Of a DNA stretch of 64,000 bases, positions 55,040-63,572 are shown in pieces (the stretch's first letter is position 1; the number at the start of each line of letters is the position of its first letter). Made by a program: the position numbers and the translations under genes. Source of the DNA: Chloroflexota bacterium. GTDB lineage: Bacteria; Chloroflexota; Limnocylindria; Limnocylindrales; CSP1-4. The notes beneath the pieces were generated by a model. It ran no database searches and was not told the origin of the DNA. It worked only from the letters and a program-made list of their open reading frames with translations. The stretch is taken from contig JACPOU010000037.1 in assembly GCA_016191345.1 (NCBI GenBank), positions 120,299-184,298 on the forward strand, read 5' to 3'.

Positions 55040-56101
55040 GTGGAGATCGGGCGGCCCGGGCATCGCCGCGAGGGCGAGGGCCGCCGTACGTCCGCCACGG
55101 CGGTTTCGGTCCCGCAGTTGCTCGCCTACCGCGCCAGCGTCATGCACCTGGCCGCCCGCCTGCCCGCGGCCTCGCTCGCGGCCGCGGCCTGGGGCGGGCT
55201 CCAGGATTCCGTGCCGCGGGCCGGGGTCATCTCGCTCCACGCCCGGGTCGAGGGCGTCCGCCCCGATTCGTGGGAGGACCCGAGCGTCGTCCAGGTCTGG
55301 TTCCGTGGCGGGGCGAACTACATCGTGCCGCGCGAGGACGCGGGAATGTTCACGCTCGGCTCCTACCCCCGCGATCCGGAGCAGGCCGCGGCCATCGAGC
55401 GGCTCACGGATGCCGCGCTCCAGATCGCGGCCGGACGGACGCTGCGGGTCGCCGAGATCTCGGGCGCCCTCGGCCTCGAGCCGTCCACGGCGATCCGCGC
55501 CACCGGCCGCTCGGGTCGGGTCCTGATCCGCTGGGATGCCCGGGACATCTGGCTGATCCCGGTCCCCCGCCCCGACATCGATGTCGAGGACGCCCGGCGC
55601 GAGCTCGCCCGCCGGTTCCTCCACTGGCTCGGGCCGGCAACGGACGGCGACCTCGCCCGCTGGACCGGCGTCCCCCGGCGCGAGGCGAAGGTCACGTGGC
55701 AGGCGATCGAGCGCGAGCTCGCGCCCGTCGAGGTCGAGCGCACGCGACGCTTCCTGCTCGCCGCAGATCTCGAAGCGCTCGAGCGCGCCGAGCCGTTCGA
55801 AGGTATCCGACTCCTGCCGATGGACGACCCCTACACGAAGCTCGACCAGGCGCTCCTCGTCCCCGATCCCGCCCTCCGCCCGAAGGCGCTGCCGGTCATC
55901 CGCCACTCCCCCGGCTACATCCCGGGCGCGGTCCTCGTCGACGGCGAGATCGTCGCCGGCTGGCAGCGCCAGGGTCGCAAGGTCACGATCCACCCGTTCG
56001 AGGCCGGGAGGATCGGGTCGGACGTGCGCCGGGCGATCGAGGCAGAGGCGCTCGCCCTGCCGATCGCCGGCCCGGGCGAGCCGTCGATCAGGTGGGACTG
56101 A
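55040..56101 (+). CDS. AlkZ-like winged-helix DNA glycosylase candidate
   Basis: A 353-residue protein of the winged-helix family that includes AlkZ/YcaQ interstrand-crosslink DNA glycosylases. Recognisable segments are VPQLLAYRASVMHLAARLP at the N-terminus, AWGGLQDSVPRAGVISLHARVEGV, FLHWLGPATDGDLARWTGVPRREAKVTWQAI (winged helix) and RPKALPVIRHSPGYIPGAVLVDGEIVAGWQRQGRKVTIHPF. The catalytic QxQ/QxD motif of AlkZ is represented by LQDS, which keeps Q and D. The GTG at 55040 is a guess; ATG 55013 overlaps the previous gene. Confidence 0.75.
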   Translation: MEIGRPGHRREGEGRRTSATAVSVPQLLAYRASVMHLAARLPAASLAAAAWGGLQDSVPRAGVISLHARVEGVRPDSWEDPSVVQVWFRGGANYIVPREDAGMFTLGSYPRDPEQAAAIERLTDAALQIAAGRTLRVAEISGALGLEPSTAIRATGRSGRVLIRWDARDIWLIPVPRPDIDVEDARRELARRFLHWLGPATDGDLARWTGVPRREAKVTWQAIERELAPVEVERTRRFLLAADLEALERAEPFEGIRLLPMDDPYTKLDQALLVPDPALRPKALPVIRHSPGYIPGAVLVDGEIVAGWQRQGRKVTIHPFEAGRIGSDVRRAIEAEALALPIAGPGEPSIRWD

Positions 56102-56102
56102 T

Positions 56103-56118
56103 CGCGCCGGCCGGCGCG
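56103..56118. terminator. Perfect 16-bp palindrome after the AlkZ-like gene
   Basis: CGCGCCGGCCGGCGCG begins one base after the stop codon, in the 174-base convergent spacer before the HTH-TPR gene. Terminator by position only. Confidence 0.35.
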
Positions 56119-56275
56119 TGGAGGCTGTCGCACCTCACGAGGTGACCCGGCGTGTCTCCGCCCAACTGAGATGCGCCGCCCGCGCCCGTCCGGGTACTCG
56201 ACGCTCGGATCGCGGACAACGTCAGTGCGCAGGAGCAGCCTGACTGCGGGGGTGAACGCGGCCGGAATCGCGGGC

Positions 56276-57622
56276 TCAGACGGCCCGGAGAGCCTCCCGG
56301 AGGAGCGTCGCCGCCTCCGCGTGCCGGCCCGCCTCGGTGAGGACGTCCGCCAGCTCGCCGAGGGCGTCCCGGATCAGGCCGGGCTTCGATGACTCGCGCG
56401 CCAGCGCGACCGCCCGCTCGTAGGCGGGCGCCGCCACCGCGGGCTCGCCGAGCGCCCGATGCGCCCGGGCGAGGGCGAGCAACGCCGAGACCGTCGCCTT
56501 CTCGTTGTTCGAGGACTCGGCGAGCTCCAGGGACCGCGTGGCCAGGTCGCGGGAGCGTCCCGGATCGCCGGCCGCGAGCGCGATCTGGGCCCGGGTGTCG
56601 AGGACGTGGGCGAGCCAGCGCCGGTCCGCCAGCTTCTCGAAATGGCCCTCGGCCTGCGACGCCAGCTCCTCCGCCCGCGCGAGGTTGCCGAGCGCCAGGT
56701 ACGACAGCGCGAGGTCGTTCTCGAGGGAGGCGGACCCGAGCTCGAAGGCCGTGGCCCGGAAGAGTGTCAGGCTGGCGACGCCCGCCCGGATCGCGGCCTC
56801 GAAGTCCCCGGTCTCGCGGTAGCTGTAGGACAGGTCGTGGAGGAACGTGGCCCGGCGGTGGGCGTCGAGCGACTCGGCCAGGCCGCGGACTTCCTCGAGG
56901 TAGGCGAGGGCGACCTCGTGTCGACCGTCGCGCGACGCCGTGCTGGAGAGGGCCATGATCAGCCGCAGCTCGAAGTCCGGCTCCACCCGCAGGCCGCCCC
57001 GGACCGCGGCGAGGATCTCGCGGAAGATCGCTTCGGCTTCGACGGTGTTGCCCTGGGCGTATTCCCCGGCCGCCAGCCAGTACCGGGCGAGCGCGGCATC
57101 CCCCGTGCGCCCCAGCGAGGTGAAGATCTGGGCGGCCTCGGCGCCCGCGGCGGCGGCCTCCGCGCCGTGATCCAGGCCGGCCGCGGCCTCCGAGAGCCCC
57201 CGGAGGAGCTCGGCGCGGGACTCGCGCGAGGGAGCCTGGTCCAGCAGGGCGCGGTACCCGTCGGCGGCCTTCTGCCAGCGCCCCGCGGCCAGGTCGAGGT
57301 CCACCTCGAGGCGGCCGAGCGCCGCGGGCTCCTCCTCGAGCAGGCGGCTGGCCACGATGCCGAGCCGCCCGGAGATGAAGTTCAGGGCAGCCATCGAGGG
57401 CTTGGCGTGGCCGGTCTCGAGGGCGCTGATGTAGGCCTTCGTGTATCGCCCCTCGGCGAGCTGCTGCTGAGTCAGGCCGGCCGCGAGGCGGTAGCGGCGC
57501 AGCCGTGCCCCGATCCGGCGGGCAAGCTCCGAATCGTCAGCGACGATCCGGCGCCGTTTCGGCGCCCTCGCGACCGCCGGGGTGGCCACCGCGCGGCCTT
57601 GGGCCTCTCTCGCGATCCTCAT
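56276..57622 (-). CDS. XRE-type HTH regulator with TPR sensor domain
   Basis: A 448-residue protein: basic N-terminus, then an XRE HTH (RIGARLRRYRLAAGLTQQQLAEGRYTKAYISALETGHAKPSMAALNFISGRLGI, about 35-90) and about nine TPR-like helical pairs to the end (for example AHVLDTRAQIALAAGDPGRSRDLATRSLELAE). The architecture recalls peptide-sensing HTH-TPR regulators (RRNPP-like), although these are usually shorter. It is divergent from the sigma factor gene. A palindrome over its own -10 element suggests autoregulation. Confidence 0.88.
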   Translation of the reverse strand: MRIAREAQGRAVATPAVARAPKRRRIVADDSELARRIGARLRRYRLAAGLTQQQLAEGRYTKAYISALETGHAKPSMAALNFISGRLGIVASRLLEEEPAALGRLEVDLDLAAGRWQKAADGYRALLDQAPSRESRAELLRGLSEAAAGLDHGAEAAAAGAEAAQIFTSLGRTGDAALARYWLAAGEYAQGNTVEAEAIFREILAAVRGGLRVEPDFELRLIMALSSTASRDGRHEVALAYLEEVRGLAESLDAHRRATFLHDLSYSYRETGDFEAAIRAGVASLTLFRATAFELGSASLENDLALSYLALGNLARAEELASQAEGHFEKLADRRWLAHVLDTRAQIALAAGDPGRSRDLATRSLELAESSNNEKATVSALLALARAHRALGEPAVAAPAYERAVALARESSKPGLIRDALGELADVLTEAGRHAEAATLLREALRAV

Positions 57623-57626
57623 GGAT

Positions 57627-57640
57627 CGGAGTGTACTCCG
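57627..57640. promoter_or_regulatory. Operator palindrome over the HTH-TPR promoter
   Basis: CGGAGT, GT, ACTCCG: six-base perfect arms. It covers the minus-strand -10 element TACACT (57635-57630), which ends seven bases before the ATG at 57622. A repressor bound here would block the gene's own leaderless promoter. Confidence 0.55.
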
Positions 57641-57834
57641 AGGTCGCGGCGCGGTTGACTCCGTCGGCGAGGCCGACGACGGCGGTCTCGGGGCCCTCAG
57701 AGCCCTTCGCCCGACGGCGGTGCGGTCGCGACGAGCAGCCTTCGCCGGCAGACGGGACGCCCACGGCCCAGAATCGATCGAACCGCGGGTCGGCCGTGTG
57801 CATCGAATCCGGTGAACGCCCTGGGCAGCGAAGC

Positions 57835-58404
57835 ATGGAGGGCCGGTTGGAGCGCGAGCTCATCGAACGGGCCCGCCGGGGCGATCGGGCGGCGTACGAG
57901 CAGATCGTGCGCCGGAAGGTGGAGACGGTGTATCGAACCGCCCGGGCGATCCTCGGCAACGACGCCGACGCGGACGATGCGACGCAGGAGGCGCTGATCG
58001 GCGCCTGGCGCCGGATCGGGTCGCTGCGGGATGCCGACCGCTTCGATGCCTGGCTTGGGCGGATCACGATCAATGCCTGCCGGATGGCGCTGCGGCGCCG
58101 GCGAACCGGCGCGCTGGTATCCCTCGATCCGGGCCTCGATGGGCCGGGCAGTCCCTCGGCCGAGGTCGCCGATGGGCGGACGTCGGGCTTCGAGGCCCGA
58201 ACCGTATCGGCCGATGCCTTCGACCGGGCCTTCGACCGCCTGCCGGTGGAGCAGCGCTCGATCCTCGTCCTGCACCACCGTGACGGGCTGGGGCTCGGCG
58301 AGATCGCGGCCCGGCTCGGCATCCCGGAAGGCACCGTGAAGTCGCGGCTCAGCGTGGCACGCGCGGCCCTCGATCGCTCGCTGGTCCGGGAGGGCCTCCG
58401 ATGA
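57835..58404 (+). CDS. ECF-type RNA polymerase sigma factor
   Basis: A 189-residue sigma-70 family protein of extracytoplasmic-function type. Region 2: RARRGDRAAYEQIVRRKVETVYRTARAILGNDADADDATQEALIGAWRRIGSLRDADRFDAWLGRITINACR; region 4: FDRLPVEQRSILVLHHRDGLGLGEIAARLGIPEGTVKSRLSVARAALDRSL. ATG 57835 fits the region 2 start; no ribosome-binding site is evident. The next gene overlaps its stop (ATGA) and encodes a membrane protein, a common sigma/anti-sigma arrangement. Confidence 0.9.
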   Translation: MEGRLERELIERARRGDRAAYEQIVRRKVETVYRTARAILGNDADADDATQEALIGAWRRIGSLRDADRFDAWLGRITINACRMALRRRRTGALVSLDPGLDGPGSPSAEVADGRTSGFEARTVSADAFDRAFDRLPVEQRSILVLHHRDGLGLGEIAARLGIPEGTVKSRLSVARAALDRSLVREGLR

Positions 58405-59390
58405 CCCTCGACGATCGATCCCTCCACGAGCACCTCGACCGCCGGGCAAGCGGCGGGGCCTCGGATCCGGAGCGGCTCGCCGACGCGATCGTGGCGTCGC
58501 TGCCCGCCGGGGCGGCGGGGGTGCCGGGGTGGCGCCGACGCGTCCTCGGTGGATTGCCGGCCCTCGGGTTCGCGGCCGCGGCCGTCATCGTGGCGATCGT
58601 CGCCGTCGCGGTCCTGCCGCAGCGTCTCTGGCCGCCCTCGGGCGCCTCACCGTCGCCGTCAGCCGCAGCCGGGTATCCATTGAACCGGCCCCTGACCACC
58701 GCCGAGCTGGCGCGGGTCGTCGCGGAGGACTCGACGGATCTGGCCGGGACCATCCTGGTCGCGGACACCTCGATGATCGTCCCGCGCGTGAGCTGCACCA
58801 TCGACGCGCCCTGCCCCGTCCGCTTCATCCCGTTCGACGAGGACGGCCACGGCATCTTCGTCTGGGCGGACGGCGCGACGACGTCCATCGGTCCGAGCCC
58901 CTTCGCGTTCCGAATCCGCGCGGGCGGCGGCCTCGACCTCCTGGGGTCGGTTGCGACGGGCCCCGACGGGCTCGCGTGGTTGATGCCATCGCTGCTCGAC
59001 ACCGTAACGGCGTCACGGTCCGCCGATCCGGCGACGCCCTCGCTCTACCTCGTCGATGCCCGGCGAGTCGTATCCCGCGCGGCCTACCGATGCCCCGCCG
59101 ACCCGAGTCCACCTGAGCACGACTTCGGATGTGGGTCCGCCGCCTGGCTGATCGAGCCCGCCGCCATCGCGCCGGCTGAGATCCTCGCCGCGCCGAGGGA
59201 CAGCCTCCGCGTGCCGAACGTGCCGATCCTGCCCGCCATGGTCGGGGCGGACCGCGAGCGCGCCTTCTGGCTCGTGGATCCCCGCGTCCCCCAGGAGGAC
59301 TGCTTCCTCTGCCCGCCGGCTGGTGCCGCGGACCTCCTCGGTCGGGTCCTCCCGCTGGCTGAGCTCGGCCTTCCCCAGCCGACGCCCTGA
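58401..59390 (+). CDS. Membrane protein, probable anti-sigma partner
   Basis: A 329-residue protein with a cytoplasmic N-terminus of about 45 residues, one membrane helix (LPALGFAAAAVIVAIVAVAVLP, about 52-73), and an extracytoplasmic domain of about 250 residues with several Cys (RVSCTIDAPC, YRCPAD, HDFGCGS, DCFLCPP) that may form disulfides. Topology and translational coupling suggest an anti-sigma factor or surface sensor for the sigma factor. The zinc-binding HxxxCxxC anti-sigma motif is absent, so the assignment rests on context. Confidence 0.75.
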   Translation: MTLDDRSLHEHLDRRASGGASDPERLADAIVASLPAGAAGVPGWRRRVLGGLPALGFAAAAVIVAIVAVAVLPQRLWPPSGASPSPSAAAGYPLNRPLTTAELARVVAEDSTDLAGTILVADTSMIVPRVSCTIDAPCPVRFIPFDEDGHGIFVWADGATTSIGPSPFAFRIRAGGGLDLLGSVATGPDGLAWLMPSLLDTVTASRSADPATPSLYLVDARRVVSRAAYRCPADPSPPEHDFGCGSAAWLIEPAAIAPAEILAAPRDSLRVPNVPILPAMVGADRERAFWLVDPRVPQEDCFLCPPAGAADLLGRVLPLAELGLPQPTP

Positions 59391-59426
59391 GGCTCGGCGG
59401 TCCGTGGGCCCGCGAGGTCCCCGGGG

Positions 59427-59432
59427 TATGCT
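59427..59432 (+). promoter_or_regulatory. -10 element TATGCT, leaderless start
   Basis: TATGCT, six bases, ATG at 59439. Confidence 0.5.
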
Positions 59433-59438
59433 CCGGCG

Positions 59439-59816
59439 ATGCGCAACCTGACCCCGATCACGGACCACCCGCTCCTCGCGGTCTGGGGCGATTCGGTGCG
59501 GGCCCGGCGGATCGTCGGCGAGCGGATCACCTTCGCCGTCGTGGAGATGGCGCCCGGCGCTGACGTGCCGGAGCATCATCACCCCGCGGAGCAGCTCGGG
59601 ATGGTCATCGAGGGCCAGGTCGACTTCCGGATCGGGGACGAGACGCGGACAATGGGCCCGGGCGGGACGTGGCGCATCGAATCCGAGGTCCCCCACCAGG
59701 TCAAGGCCGGCCCGGACGGAGCCGTCGTCGTCGACGTCTTCTCCCCGCCCCGGGCCGACTGGGACGGCCTCCCGATGGTCGAGGACTCCACGCCTCGCTG
59801 GCCGAGGGTCGAGTAG
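59439..59816 (+). CDS. Cupin-domain protein
   Basis: A 125-residue single-domain cupin. Motif 1 is GADVPEHHHPAEQLGMVIEGQVDFRIG with the metal-binding HxH and Glu-equivalent Gln region; motif 2 is GGTWRIESEVPHQVKAGPDGAVVVDVFSP with the fourth His. Small cupins of this type are metal-dependent isomerases, dioxygenases or sensors; the substrate cannot be told. It precedes the PAC2 gene by five bases on the same strand. Confidence 0.85.
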   Translation: MRNLTPITDHPLLAVWGDSVRARRIVGERITFAVVEMAPGADVPEHHHPAEQLGMVIEGQVDFRIGDETRTMGPGGTWRIESEVPHQVKAGPDGAVVVDVFSPPRADWDGLPMVEDSTPRWPRVE

Positions 59817-59821
59817 CCGGC

Positions 59822-60682
59822 ATGGCCCTCTATCGCCTGACCGAACACGAAGGGCTCGTGGAGCCCGTCGTCGTGACGGCCTTCGACGGCTGGGTCGATG
59901 CCGGGAGCGCGGCGACGAATGCGGCCAGGCGGCTCGTCGAGACCGGCCGCCTGATCGCCGACTTCGACAGCGACCAGCTCTTCGACTATCGATCGCGCCG
60001 GCCCACGCTGGAGATCCAGGACGGCAAGCCGGAGCGCTTGACATGGCCGACGCTGTCGCTGCGGCGGCGGCGCATCGGCGAGCGAGACGTCCTGGTCCTC
60101 ACCGGCGCCGAGCCCGACTTCAAGTGGCGGCGACTCGCCGCGGACCTCGTCGAGATCGCGAAGGAGCTCGACGTCCGGGCCTGGATCAGCCTCGGCGCCA
60201 TTCCGGCGGCCGTGCCGCACACCCGGCCTGTCCCGATCCTCGGCACCTCGTCCCGCCCGGGCCTCCTCCGCGGCGAGGTCCAGCCCGGCCCCGACGGCCT
60301 GCTCCGCGTCCCGGCCGCGTGCCTCTCGGTCATCGACATGGCGATCTCGCGGGCCGGCATCCCGGCCGTCGGCTACTTCGCCCAGGTTCCGCATTACGTC
60401 TCGGGGGAGTACCCGGCCGCGTCCGTGGAATTGCTCCGGGCCGTTGGTCGCCACCTCGACGCGGAGCCCGCATTCGGGGACCTGCCGGAGGAGGCGCGGA
60501 CGCTCCGGAAGCGGCTGGACACGGCCGCCGCGCTCGACGAGACCACGCGGGCCTACGTGGAGCGGCTCGAAGGCATGGTCGACGAGTCGCGGCTCCCCGC
60601 GGGCGACGACCTGATCGCGGACATCGAGCGGTTCCTTCGCGACCAGGGCACCGAGATGGGCGGGGGCGGCCGCCCGAACTAG
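59822..60682 (+). CDS. PAC2-family (proteasome assembly chaperone-like) protein
   Basis: A 286-residue protein of the PAC2 family, related to proteasome assembly chaperone 2 and common in actinobacteria and some Chloroflexota. Family blocks: VVVTAFDGWVDAGSAATNAARRLVE, FDSDQLFDYRSRRPTLEIQDGK, VLTGAEPDFKW, WISLGAIPAAVPHTRPVPILGTSS and AGIPAVGYFAQVPHYVSGEYPAASVELLRAV. In bacteria with proteasomes it may aid assembly or turnover; the role here is unproven. Likely co-transcribed with the cupin gene. Confidence 0.87.
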   Translation: MALYRLTEHEGLVEPVVVTAFDGWVDAGSAATNAARRLVETGRLIADFDSDQLFDYRSRRPTLEIQDGKPERLTWPTLSLRRRRIGERDVLVLTGAEPDFKWRRLAADLVEIAKELDVRAWISLGAIPAAVPHTRPVPILGTSSRPGLLRGEVQPGPDGLLRVPAACLSVIDMAISRAGIPAVGYFAQVPHYVSGEYPAASVELLRAVGRHLDAEPAFGDLPEEARTLRKRLDTAAALDETTRAYVERLEGMVDESRLPAGDDLIADIERFLRDQGTEMGGGGRPN

Positions 60683-60745
60683 CCCGGGCTCCCGCGGCGA
60701 GCTGCACCCACCGGACCGCGATTCGGCCGTTCGTTCGAAATCGGG

Positions 60746-60751
60746 TAGACT
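60746..60751 (+). promoter_or_regulatory. Possible -10 element of the helicase gene
   Basis: TAGACT about 126 bases ahead of the ATG at 60878. The predicted leader of about 120 bases contains GC-rich inverted repeats (GGGCCCC region near 60832-60856), which could be cold-responsive structure; that is inference. Confidence 0.35.
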
Positions 60752-60877
60752 CGCGGTCTTCGAGCTCGATGGGCGCTCCGGTCAGCGCCCCGGCCCAAGC
60801 CGCAGATTTCGACCCTTCCACTGCCCTGACCGGGCCCCGCGTGAGCGGGAGGGCCCCGCCAGGAGCACCCGAATCCC

Positions 60878-62665
60878 ATGTCCTTCGATCAACTCGGGCT
60901 GACGCCCGAGCTCCTCCGCGCCGTCGCGGACCAGGGCTACACCGAGCCCACACCCGTCCAGGCGCAGGCCATCCCGCACGTCCTCGCCGGCCGCGACCTG
61001 CTCGCCGGCGCCCAGACCGGCACGGGCAAGACCGCGGCCTTCGTGCTGCCGATCCTCCAGTACCTCCACGCGAACGCGCCCCGTCGCGCCGCGGTCGGCC
61101 AGACGGCCGGTGGCCGGCCGGTCGATGCGCCGCCGCCCATGCGAAACGGCCGGCCCGGCGTCCGCCCCGCCCGCGTCCTCGTCCTCGTCCCGACCCGCGA
61201 GCTCGCCCTTCAGGTCGAGGAGAGCGTCCGGACCTACGGCGCCCAGCATCCCGTCCGGTCCGTCCCGATCTACGGCGGCGTCGGCTACGAGCCCCAGTTC
61301 CGGGCCCTCCGCGCGGGCCCCGAGATCGTCGTCGCGACGCCAGGCCGCCTGCTCGACCACATCAGCCAGCGCACCGTGGACCTGTCCGCGATCGAGATCC
61401 TCGTCCTCGACGAGGCCGACCGGATGCTCGACATGGGCTTCATCCGGGACATCCGGAAGATCCTCGAGCTGCTTCCCGCGCAGCGCCAGAACCTGCTGTT
61501 CTCGGCCACGTTCAACAACGAGATCCGGAACCTCGCCGCGGCATTCCTCCACGACCCGGCCATGGTCCAGGCCACGCCCCGGAACACGGCGGCGCCGCTC
61601 GTCCGACAGGTCGTGATCCGCGTCGACCGCGAGCGCAAGCGCGATCTCCTCCGCGAACTCGTCGCGAGCGGCCGGGTCGACCAGGCGCTCGTCTTCACCC
61701 GCACCAAGCACGGCGCGAACAAGCTTGCCGAGCACCTCGTCCGCGACGGCATCACGGCCGCGGCGATCCACGGCAATCGGAGCCAGTCGCAGCGGGTCAG
61801 GGCCCTCGAGGACTTCAAGAAGGGCCGCGTCTCGATGCTCGTCGCGACCGAGGTCGCCGCGCGTGGCCTCGACATCGAGGAGCTGCCGCACGTCGTCAAC
61901 TTCGAGCTGCCGATGGTCCCCGAGGACTACCTCCACCGGATCGGCCGGACCGGCCGGGCCGGCTCCACCGGCGACGCGATCTCCCTCGTCTGCGTCGACG
62001 AGCAGAAGCTGCTTCGCGACATCGAGCAGCTGCTCGGCCGCCCGATCGACGTCGAGGTCATCGAGGGCTACGAGCCCGACCGCTCCATCCGACCGCAGCC
62101 GATCCGCCTGCGGACCGCTGGCGGCGGCGAGGTGGCGCACGCGCCCATGGCTTCGATGCACCGCGCCGGGCGACCCCAGGGCCGTCCCGCAATCCGCCCG
62201 ATGCCGCCCCGACCGGCGGTGGGCGGCGGCGAGTCCCGGTCCTCGTTCCGCGCGGGCTCGTCCCGGCCCTCGTTCGGCGGCGGCGCCCCTCGACCCGGCT
62301 CCAACGCTCCCCGGCCGATGGGCGGCCCCGGCCCCCGTCCCTTCGCCGGTGACGGCCAGCGCACCATGGGCCCCCGACCCTCCGGCCAGCGTCCCTCCGG
62401 TCCCCGGCCCGGTGGCTCGCGGCCTGGGCCCGTCCACGCGGGCCAGTCGTTCGGCGCCACGCCGCCGCGACCGCAGAACGGCCGACCCTCGCATCCCCCG
62501 CATCGCTCCGCGGGCGGCTCCGGCTCCGGCCGGCCGCCGGGCCAGTGGCGTGGGGAAGGCGGCGGCAACGGCGCTCGTGACGGCCGCGGCGGTGGGCGTC
62601 CGGCCTCCCTGCCCGGCGAGCGGTTCGCCCGCCAGGGCGAGCGGCGTGGCGGCCGGCCCGCGTGA
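60878..62665 (+). CDS. DEAD-box RNA helicase with long Pro/Arg/Gly tail
   Basis: A 595-residue ATP-dependent RNA helicase. Motifs in order: Q motif [31 protein letters not shown], Walker [61 protein letters not shown] and [10 protein letters not shown]. Residues from about 410 to the end form a Pro/Arg/Gly-rich disordered tail, as in RhlE/DeaD-type enzymes acting in ribosome assembly or mRNA decay. A 37-residue insert with [11 protein letters not shown] lies after the first helicase strand. The next gene overlaps its stop. Confidence 0.94.
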   Translation: MSFDQLGLTPELLRAVADQGYTEPTPVQAQAIPHVLAGRDLLAGAQTGTGKTAAFVLPILQYLHANAPRRAAVGQTAGGRPVDAPPPMRNGRPGVRPARVLVLVPTRELALQVEESVRTYGAQHPVRSVPIYGGVGYEPQFRALRAGPEIVVATPGRLLDHISQRTVDLSAIEILVLDEADRMLDMGFIRDIRKILELLPAQRQNLLFSATFNNEIRNLAAAFLHDPAMVQATPRNTAAPLVRQVVIRVDRERKRDLLRELVASGRVDQALVFTRTKHGANKLAEHLVRDGITAAAIHGNRSQSQRVRALEDFKKGRVSMLVATEVAARGLDIEELPHVVNFELPMVPEDYLHRIGRTGRAGSTGDAISLVCVDEQKLLRDIEQLLGRPIDVEVIEGYEPDRSIRPQPIRLRTAGGGEVAHAPMASMHRAGRPQGRPAIRPMPPRPAVGGGESRSSFRAGSSRPSFGGGAPRPGSNAPRPMGGPGPRPFAGDGQRTMGPRPSGQRPSGPRPGGSRPGPVHAGQSFGATPPRPQNGRPSHPPHRSAGGSGSGRPPGQWRGEGGGNGARDGRGGGRPASLPGERFARQGERRGGRPA

Positions 62666-62943
62666 CCGCGACGGGCGTGCCGCTCTGCCCGGCCTGCCAG
62701 AGCCCCACCGCGTCGTGGGAGATCGACAGCCCGGTCCGGGCCGTGGACCGCGTGGTCATCGACGCGCGCGGACTGCGGATCCTCGGGCTGACGACGCCGG
62801 CCGAGGGCCTCGAGCCCGTGGACCGGCCCGTGATCCGGTGCGCGGCGTGCGGCTCGCTCGCCGAGACGTCGATCCTTCGCGACGCGGTTCTCGCCGCGGC
62901 GAGCGCCGTGACGAAGGGCGAGGCGCCGCGCTTCGACGCCTGA
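62662..62943 (+). CDS. Small zinc-ribbon-like protein
   Basis: A 93-residue protein with two CxxC pairs, [14 protein letters not shown] and [13 protein letters not shown], separated by about 47 residues and consistent with one zinc site. Unknown function. Its GTG start overlaps the helicase stop (GTGA), so it may be an accessory RNA-binding or regulatory partner of the helicase. The last 25 residues are helical. Confidence 0.72.
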   Translation: MTATGVPLCPACQSPTASWEIDSPVRAVDRVVIDARGLRILGLTTPAEGLEPVDRPVIRCAACGSLAETSILRDAVLAAASAVTKGEAPRFDA

Positions 62944-62950
62944 CGTCGCG

Positions 62951-62956
62951 TATCCT
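62951..62956 (+). promoter_or_regulatory. -10 element TATCCT, leaderless start
   Basis: TATCCT, six bases, ATG at 62963; third occurrence of this exact hexamer ahead of a start codon in the window. Confidence 0.5.
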
Positions 62957-62962
62957 CCGCGC

Positions 62963-63244
62963 ATGAGCGACGGCCCGATCCCCCCGATCCTCGTCCTCGG
63001 TCGGGACACCTGCGAGGACACGATCCGATCCCGCGCCTACATGGACGGCCACGGGATCCCGTATGCGTACGGGAACGTCGAGGTCGATCCGGAGGCGGAT
63101 GCACAGAACCGCTCGTACAACGGCGGGGCGCTCGTGACCCCGACGATCCTCATCGGCGACCCGCTGCGGCCCGCGTCCGTGCTGCGCGAACCGTCGGACG
63201 AGGAGCTCGTGGCCGCGATCGCCGAGGTCGCCGCGGCGGGCTGA
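62963..63244 (+). CDS. Glutaredoxin-like protein
   Basis: A 93-residue thioredoxin-fold protein. Strand PPILVLGRDTCEDTIRSRAYMDGHGIPY places a single Cys in CEDT where CPYC or CxxS occurs in glutaredoxins; GALVTPTILIGD supplies the cis-Pro strand, followed by PSDEELVAAI. With one Cys it would act as a monothiol glutaredoxin or as a thiol-disulfide sensor. Leaderless start predicted. Confidence 0.85.
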   Translation: MSDGPIPPILVLGRDTCEDTIRSRAYMDGHGIPYAYGNVEVDPEADAQNRSYNGGALVTPTILIGDPLRPASVLREPSDEELVAAIAEVAAAG

Positions 63245-63271
63245 GGTCGCGGCGAGGCCACGACGCCACGA

Positions 63272-63291
63272 CGTCGCGAGACGTCGCGACG
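63272..63291. terminator. Hairpin after the glutaredoxin-like gene
   Basis: CGTCGCGA, loop GACG, TCGCGACG, beginning 28 bases after the stop. No T-tract. Confidence 0.4.
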
Positions 63292-63321
63292 AGCGCCACC
63301 CTGCGCGGGCCCGGCCCAGTC

Positions 63322-63532
63322 CCTTCCACCCGGCGGAAGGAACGCATCAGCTCTTCCGCCCCACGGAAGAAGTCAGGGCCGGATTCCCTCGCACGGAAGC
63401 AAGTCGACGGATCCGGCCATCCGGGGCGGCTCGAGGCACGGGTTGGACACGCTGCTTCATCCCGGCGGAAGCAGCGCGACACGAAGCGCCGATCTGCGCC
63501 TGAAGAGCCTCGGTTTGTTCCGTGGGGCGGAA
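63322..63532. repeat. Array of five TTCC-N7-GGAA dyads
   Basis: The first three copies are spaced exactly 30 bases apart. The arms of copies 1 and 2 extend to six base pairs (CCTTCC/GGAAGG and TCTTCC/GGAAGA) around seven-base loops. TTCCGCCCCACGGAA of copy 2 recurs as its exact reverse complement in copy 5. Copy 4 has the longer stem GCTGCTTC/GAAGCAGC. Confidence 0.85.
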
Positions 63533-63572
63533 GTCGGGCCGGATTGCACGTCGGGTCGGGCCCGACCGGCGC

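Larger units (their letters stand above)
63245..63572. other. 328-base convergent spacer with dyad repeats
   Basis: No gene seen. It contains a hairpin next to the glutaredoxin stop and five TTCC-N7-GGAA dyads (63324-63338, 63354-63368, 63384-63398, 63456-63470 with one mismatch, 63518-63532). Frames across it are Arg/Ser-rich on both strands and look like chance. Confidence 0.7.

Noticed and set aside
63322..63398. CRISPR-like periodicity of the 30-bp spaced dyads
   Set aside because: Only the short dyad is repeated, the intervening sequence is not spacer-like, later copies break the period, and there are no cas genes.
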